Shown here: positions 59,515 to 62,327 of the stretch, piece by piece
How the letters are laid out: every line of letters starts with the position of its first letter
Numbering within the stretch: position 1 is the first letter of the stretch
From: JANXVR01 sp034667405
GTDB lineage: Bacteria; Actinomycetota; UBA4738; HRBIN12
Direction: 5' to 3'
Assembly (NCBI GenBank): GCA_034667405.1
Contig: JAXDJX010000015.1
Span: 1 to 62,327, forward strand
Length of the DNA stretch: 62,327 nt
Made by a program: the position numbers and the translations under genes
The notes under the pieces: generated by a model
What the model saw: the letters and a program-made list of their open reading frames with translations, nothing else
The model's database searches: none
What the model was told of the DNA's origin: nothing

Positions 59515-59544
59515 TTGTGTCGGGCTCGGCGCCGGTGATATAAG
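59515..59544 (+). promoter_or_regulatory. Candidate promoter of the GlcG-FdhA operon
   Basis: TTGTGT (59515-59520) and TATAAG (59539-59544) are 18 bases apart, and TGA just before the -10 box makes it an extended -10. The transcript would carry a leader of about 60-70 bases with GGAAGGAGGG. Confidence 0.5.
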
Positions 59545-59615
59545 CGACTTCCTCACACCAGCCTGGGATCGGGTCCTACCCACTCTCGCGCGTTCAAGGG
59601 AAGGAGGGTGCCGCT

Positions 59616-60032
59616 ATGGCCGCACTCGGAAGCAAGGACATCAGTCTCGATCAGGCGAACGTGGCCCTCGAGGCGGCTCTCAAGAAGTCGGATGAGATCG
59701 GCACCAAGATGGATGTCGCGGTGGTCGACGCGGGCGGAAATCTCAAAGCGTTCGCGCGCCAGGACGGAGCATGGCTCGGTTCCATCGACATCTCGCAGAA
59801 GAAGGCACGCACGGCACGCTGGTTCGACATGCCGACGGGCGATATCGGCGCCTTGTCCCAGCCCGGTGGGCCCTTGTTCAACATCGAGCATTCGAACGGC
59901 GGACTGATCACGTTCCCGGGTGGCGTGCTGATCAAGGACGGCGACACCGTCATCGGCGCGATCGGCGTCAGTGGGTCCTCGGTGGAGAACGACCACACCG
60001 TCGCTCAAGCCGGGGCGGACGCAGTCAAGTAA
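59616..60032 (+). CDS. GlcG/HbpS-family protein
   Basis: A 138-residue single-domain protein of the GlcG/HbpS family (heme-degrading or heme-binding). It has MDVAVVDAGGNLKAFARQD, the STRT-like SIDISQKKARTARWFD block, and a GGVLIKDGDTVIGAIGVSG segment. The family binds small ligands and often sits beside oxidoreductases. A GGAAGGAGGG site precedes the ATG. The FdhA-like gene follows 19 bases after the stop. Confidence 0.82.
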   Translation: MAALGSKDISLDQANVALEAALKKSDEIGTKMDVAVVDAGGNLKAFARQDGAWLGSIDISQKKARTARWFDMPTGDIGALSQPGGPLFNIEHSNGGLITFPGGVLIKDGDTVIGAIGVSGSSVENDHTVAQAGADAVK

Positions 60033-60051
60033 CCGAAGGAGACGGGAAGAG

Positions 60052-61242
60052 ATGGCTGATAACCGCGGAGTTGCCTACATCAAGCCGGGAGTAGTCGAAC
60101 TCCAGGCCATCGAATATCCGAAGCTGGCCCTGGGTAACCGTAAATGCGAGCACGGCGTGATCCTGAAGACCGTGGCGACGAACATCTGTGGAAGCGACCA
60201 GCACATGGTTCGGGGCCGGACCACGGCGCCCGAAGGGCTGATCCTGGGTCATGAGATCACCGGCGAGGTCGTGGAGAAGGGTCGTGACGTTGAGTTCGTC
60301 GATGTCGGCGACATCGTCTCCGTGCCGTTCAACATCGCCTGCGGGCGATGCCGCAACTGCAAAGAGGGGAAGACGGGAGTCTGCTTGAACGTGAACCCCG
60401 CCCGTCCCGGTGCTGCCTACGGCTACGTGGACATGGGCGGTTGGATCGGCGGTCAGGCGGAGTATGTGATGGTGCCCTACGCCGACTGGAACGTGCTTCG
60501 GTTCCCTGACAAGGATCAGGCGATGGCCAAGATCAAGGATCTTGCGCTGCTCTCCGACATCTTCCCGACGGGATACCACGGCGCGGTGACGGCTGGCGTC
60601 GGACCGGGGTCGACCGTGTACATCGCGGGAGCCGGGCCGGTGGGTCTTGCCAGCGCGACCGGAGCGCAGTTGCTGGGGGCGGCTGTCGTGATCGTCGGCG
60701 ATATGATCGACCAGCGTCTGGCACAGGCGCGGTCGTTCGGGTGCGAAACGGTGGACCTGAAGAAGGACATCCCGCTCCCCGATCAGATCGAGGCCATCCT
60801 GGGCGTCCCCGAGGTGGACAGCGCGGTCGACTGCGTCGGCTTCGAAGCCAAGGGCCACGGTGGCGACTCCGGTGTGGAGAAGCCGGCCACCGTCTTGAAC
60901 TCAGCGATGGAGATCACACGGGCGGGTGGCGCCATCGGCATCCCCGGCCTGTATGTGACCGGAGATCCGGGCGGCGTCGATGACAACGCCAAGATCGGAC
61001 AGCTCGGGATCCGCATCGGACTCGGATGGGCGAAGTCCCATGTCTTCACCACGGGCCAGTGCCCGGTCATGAAGTACAACCGGGCCTTGATGATGGCCAT
61101 CCTGCACGACAAGGTGTCGCCGGCGAAGAACGTCAACGTCGAGACCATCACGCTGGACGACGCACCGCGAGGGTATGCGGATTTCGACAGCGGAGCAGCG
61201 AAGAAGTTCGTGATCGATCCGCACGGAGTGATCTCCAACTAG
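60052..61242 (+). CDS. fdhA: Glutathione-independent formaldehyde dehydrogenase-like zinc dehydrogenase
   Basis: A 396-residue zinc-dependent medium-chain dehydrogenase. The catalytic zinc ligands are Cys46 (NICGSDQHMV) and His67 (GHEITGEVV). The structural zinc ligands are Cys97, 100, 103 and 111 (CGRCRNCKEGKTGVC). The NAD-binding motif is GAGPVGLASATGA. The GGDSGVEKPATVLN and VGPGSTV segments match Pseudomonas-type formaldehyde dismutase/dehydrogenase, which keeps bound NAD and needs no glutathione. GAAGGAGACGGGAAGAG precedes the ATG. Confidence 0.88.
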   Translation: MADNRGVAYIKPGVVELQAIEYPKLALGNRKCEHGVILKTVATNICGSDQHMVRGRTTAPEGLILGHEITGEVVEKGRDVEFVDVGDIVSVPFNIACGRCRNCKEGKTGVCLNVNPARPGAAYGYVDMGGWIGGQAEYVMVPYADWNVLRFPDKDQAMAKIKDLALLSDIFPTGYHGAVTAGVGPGSTVYIAGAGPVGLASATGAQLLGAAVVIVGDMIDQRLAQARSFGCETVDLKKDIPLPDQIEAILGVPEVDSAVDCVGFEAKGHGGDSGVEKPATVLNSAMEITRAGGAIGIPGLYVTGDPGGVDDNAKIGQLGIRIGLGWAKSHVFTTGQCPVMKYNRALMMAILHDKVSPAKNVNVETITLDDAPRGYADFDSGAAKKFVIDPHGVISN

Positions 61243-61346
61243 TAAGGCCATTCAAGTCTGCGTTTCCATCGGTCGAGAAGGAGGTACATCGACCTGGAGC
61301 GGCGCAGGCTCCCCAGCGTCATCACTGCGCCTCACCTGGAGGGGTA

Positions 61347-62327
61347 ATGAGGATCGGGGTTCGTCGGCGGCTGCTTGGTCGCCTTGTTGCGGGCATGGTG
61401 CTCGTCGTTCTCGTGCTTCCATTTCCTGCACAGGCAACTGTAGTAACCATCTATGTCGACCAGAACGATGTCAACTGTGCCGACTCTGGACCGGACATTG
61501 GAACTCAAGCGAAGCCGTTCTGCTCCATCGACCCTGCCGCGCAGGTGGCGGTCGGCGGGCAACGGGTTCAGGTCGCCGAGGGGACCTACTTCGAGACGGT
61601 GCGCCCGAGCCATTCCGGCGCACGCGGCTCGCGGATCGTCTTTCGGGCGGCGCCACATGCAACGGTCACGGTCACCGGTGGCTCGCACGGGTTCGACATC
61701 GACACGAAGGGCTGGATCTCCGTCGTCGGATTCACCATCACGGGGACATCCGACACCGGCATCGACGTCCACGATTCAACGCACATCACGGTTCGTCGGA
61801 ATGACGTCTCCTTCAGCGGGGAACCCGTCAGCGGCTCGAACGCCGCGGGGATCGTCTTGCAAGCGACCAACAACTCCCTCGTGCTCCGTAACACCTCCGA
61901 TCACAACACCGACGGCGGCATCTACCTGAACACCGGTTCGACGAGGAATCTGATCAAGGGGAACATCCTGTTCTCCAACGCCCGCCAGTACACGCGGGCG
62001 GCGCCGGGGGTCGATGTCCGCAGCCCCGGCAACACCATCGTGGGCAACATCTCCCACGACAACGAGGACTCCGGGATCCAGCTCTACACCGGGGCCAACG
62101 ACTCCATCGTCTATGACAACCTGACCTACAACAACGGTGACCACGGGATCGACTGCCTGAACTCCACCGGGGCCGTCATCGTGGGGAACTCGGTCTATAA
62201 GAGCACGACCGCCGGGATCAACCTGGAAGGGGCCTCGGGGACCTCTGCCTCCACCGGAGGGACGGTCGAGAACAACATCAGCGTGGACAACGGGCTCACG
62301 AACACCTCCGGGACCCACGGGAACATC
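61347..62327 (+). CDS. Secreted right-handed parallel beta-helix protein (partial)
   Basis: The frame is open to the last base (327 codons, no stop), so the gene continues outside the window. A signal peptide (GMVLVVLVLPFPAQA) is followed by DQNDVNCADSG and repeated ~22-residue coils of the pectate-lyase/polysaccharide-lyase type (for example GIDVHDSTHITVRRNDVS, GIYLNTGSTRNLIKGN, GIQLYTGANDSIVYDN). Catalytic residues cannot be assigned. It probably binds or cuts polysaccharide. GGAGGGG precedes the ATG. Confidence 0.8.
   Translation, partial: MRIGVRRRLLGRLVAGMVLVVLVLPFPAQATVVTIYVDQNDVNCADSGPDIGTQAKPFCSIDPAAQVAVGGQRVQVAEGTYFETVRPSHSGARGSRIVFRAAPHATVTVTGGSHGFDIDTKGWISVVGFTITGTSDTGIDVHDSTHITVRRNDVSFSGEPVSGSNAAGIVLQATNNSLVLRNTSDHNTDGGIYLNTGSTRNLIKGNILFSNARQYTRAAPGVDVRSPGNTIVGNISHDNEDSGIQLYTGANDSIVYDNLTYNNGDHGIDCLNSTGAVIVGNSVYKSTTAGINLEGASGTSASTGGTVENNISVDNGLTNTSGTHGNI

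Noticed and set aside
61243..61346. GGTCGA...TCGACC and GGAGC...GCTCC hairpins as a riboswitch
   Set aside because: Match no known aptamer consensus that I can recall; short stems are expected by chance here.

Overview
The window is high-GC DNA from an actinobacterium, probably a deep or poorly sampled lineage of Actinomycetota. Supporting signs are an Rv2578c-type radical SAM protein, a CU044_5270-type sigma partner, SigE-like and other ECF sigma factors, several genes with no Shine-Dalgarno sequence whose -10 box sits 6-8 nt before the start codon, and GntR/UTRA control of a sugar ABC operon. No tRNA, rRNA, CRISPR array, insertion sequence or phage gene was seen. The first ~5 kb is visibly AT-richer than the rest and holds a remnant, which suggests a recently exchanged or decaying segment.

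Layout. 1-6.2 kb: small membrane and secreted proteins (one RTX-like), an ECF sigma factor with a membrane beta-propeller partner, and fragments (DUF4367-like, STAS, EAL, a frameshifted Cys-rich protein) around an RsbW-like gene. 6.4-8.1 kb: a WxL-like secreted protein and its DUF916-like membrane partner. 8.3-10.5 kb: divergent FAD amine oxidase and C45 acyltransferase. 10.5-11.2 kb: a divergent pair of small CxxC/CxxH zinc proteins, one with an AT-hook tail. 11.2-17.2 kb: an extended isoaspartyl methyltransferase, a STAS-PAS protein, NAD(P)HX dehydratase with a histidine phosphatase, small proteins, a glyoxalase-fold protein and a frameshifted GAF protein. 17.2-24.9 kb: MFS exporter, a large DUF11 secreted protein, ferredoxin, a stress-protein-like gene and a two-component system, the last two interrupted by frameshifts. 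25.0-33.2 kb: a divergent sugar locus, with GntR, NagB, a PfkB kinase and GH4 on one side and a four-gene ABC importer on the other. 33.2-47.2 kb: secreted proteins, two further ECF sigma cassettes, tandem acetyltransferases, and a translationally coupled cupredoxin and PQQ-type sugar dehydrogenase. 47.3-62.3 kb: a CDGSH/Fer4_19/CDGSH protein, a membrane spermidine-synthase-like protein, a GGDEF-EAL protein, an RsbW-like protein, DUF72, a radical SAM protein, a membrane glycosyltransferase-like protein, a fourth sigma cassette, a GlcG-FdhA operon and a parallel beta-helix protein that runs off the end.

How the genes fit together. Envelope sensing dominates: four ECF sigma genes each overlap, or nearly overlap, a single-pass membrane protein with a large extracytoplasmic part. 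The sugar locus reads as a complete route from import to fructose-6-phosphate for a glucosamine-containing glycoside, with no visible deacetylase. Hand alignment suggests a shared promoter form, TTGnnC, 17-18 nt, TAGnnT. Five genes look broken by one-base frame changes. This could be real decay or consensus error in the assembly, and reads would decide it.
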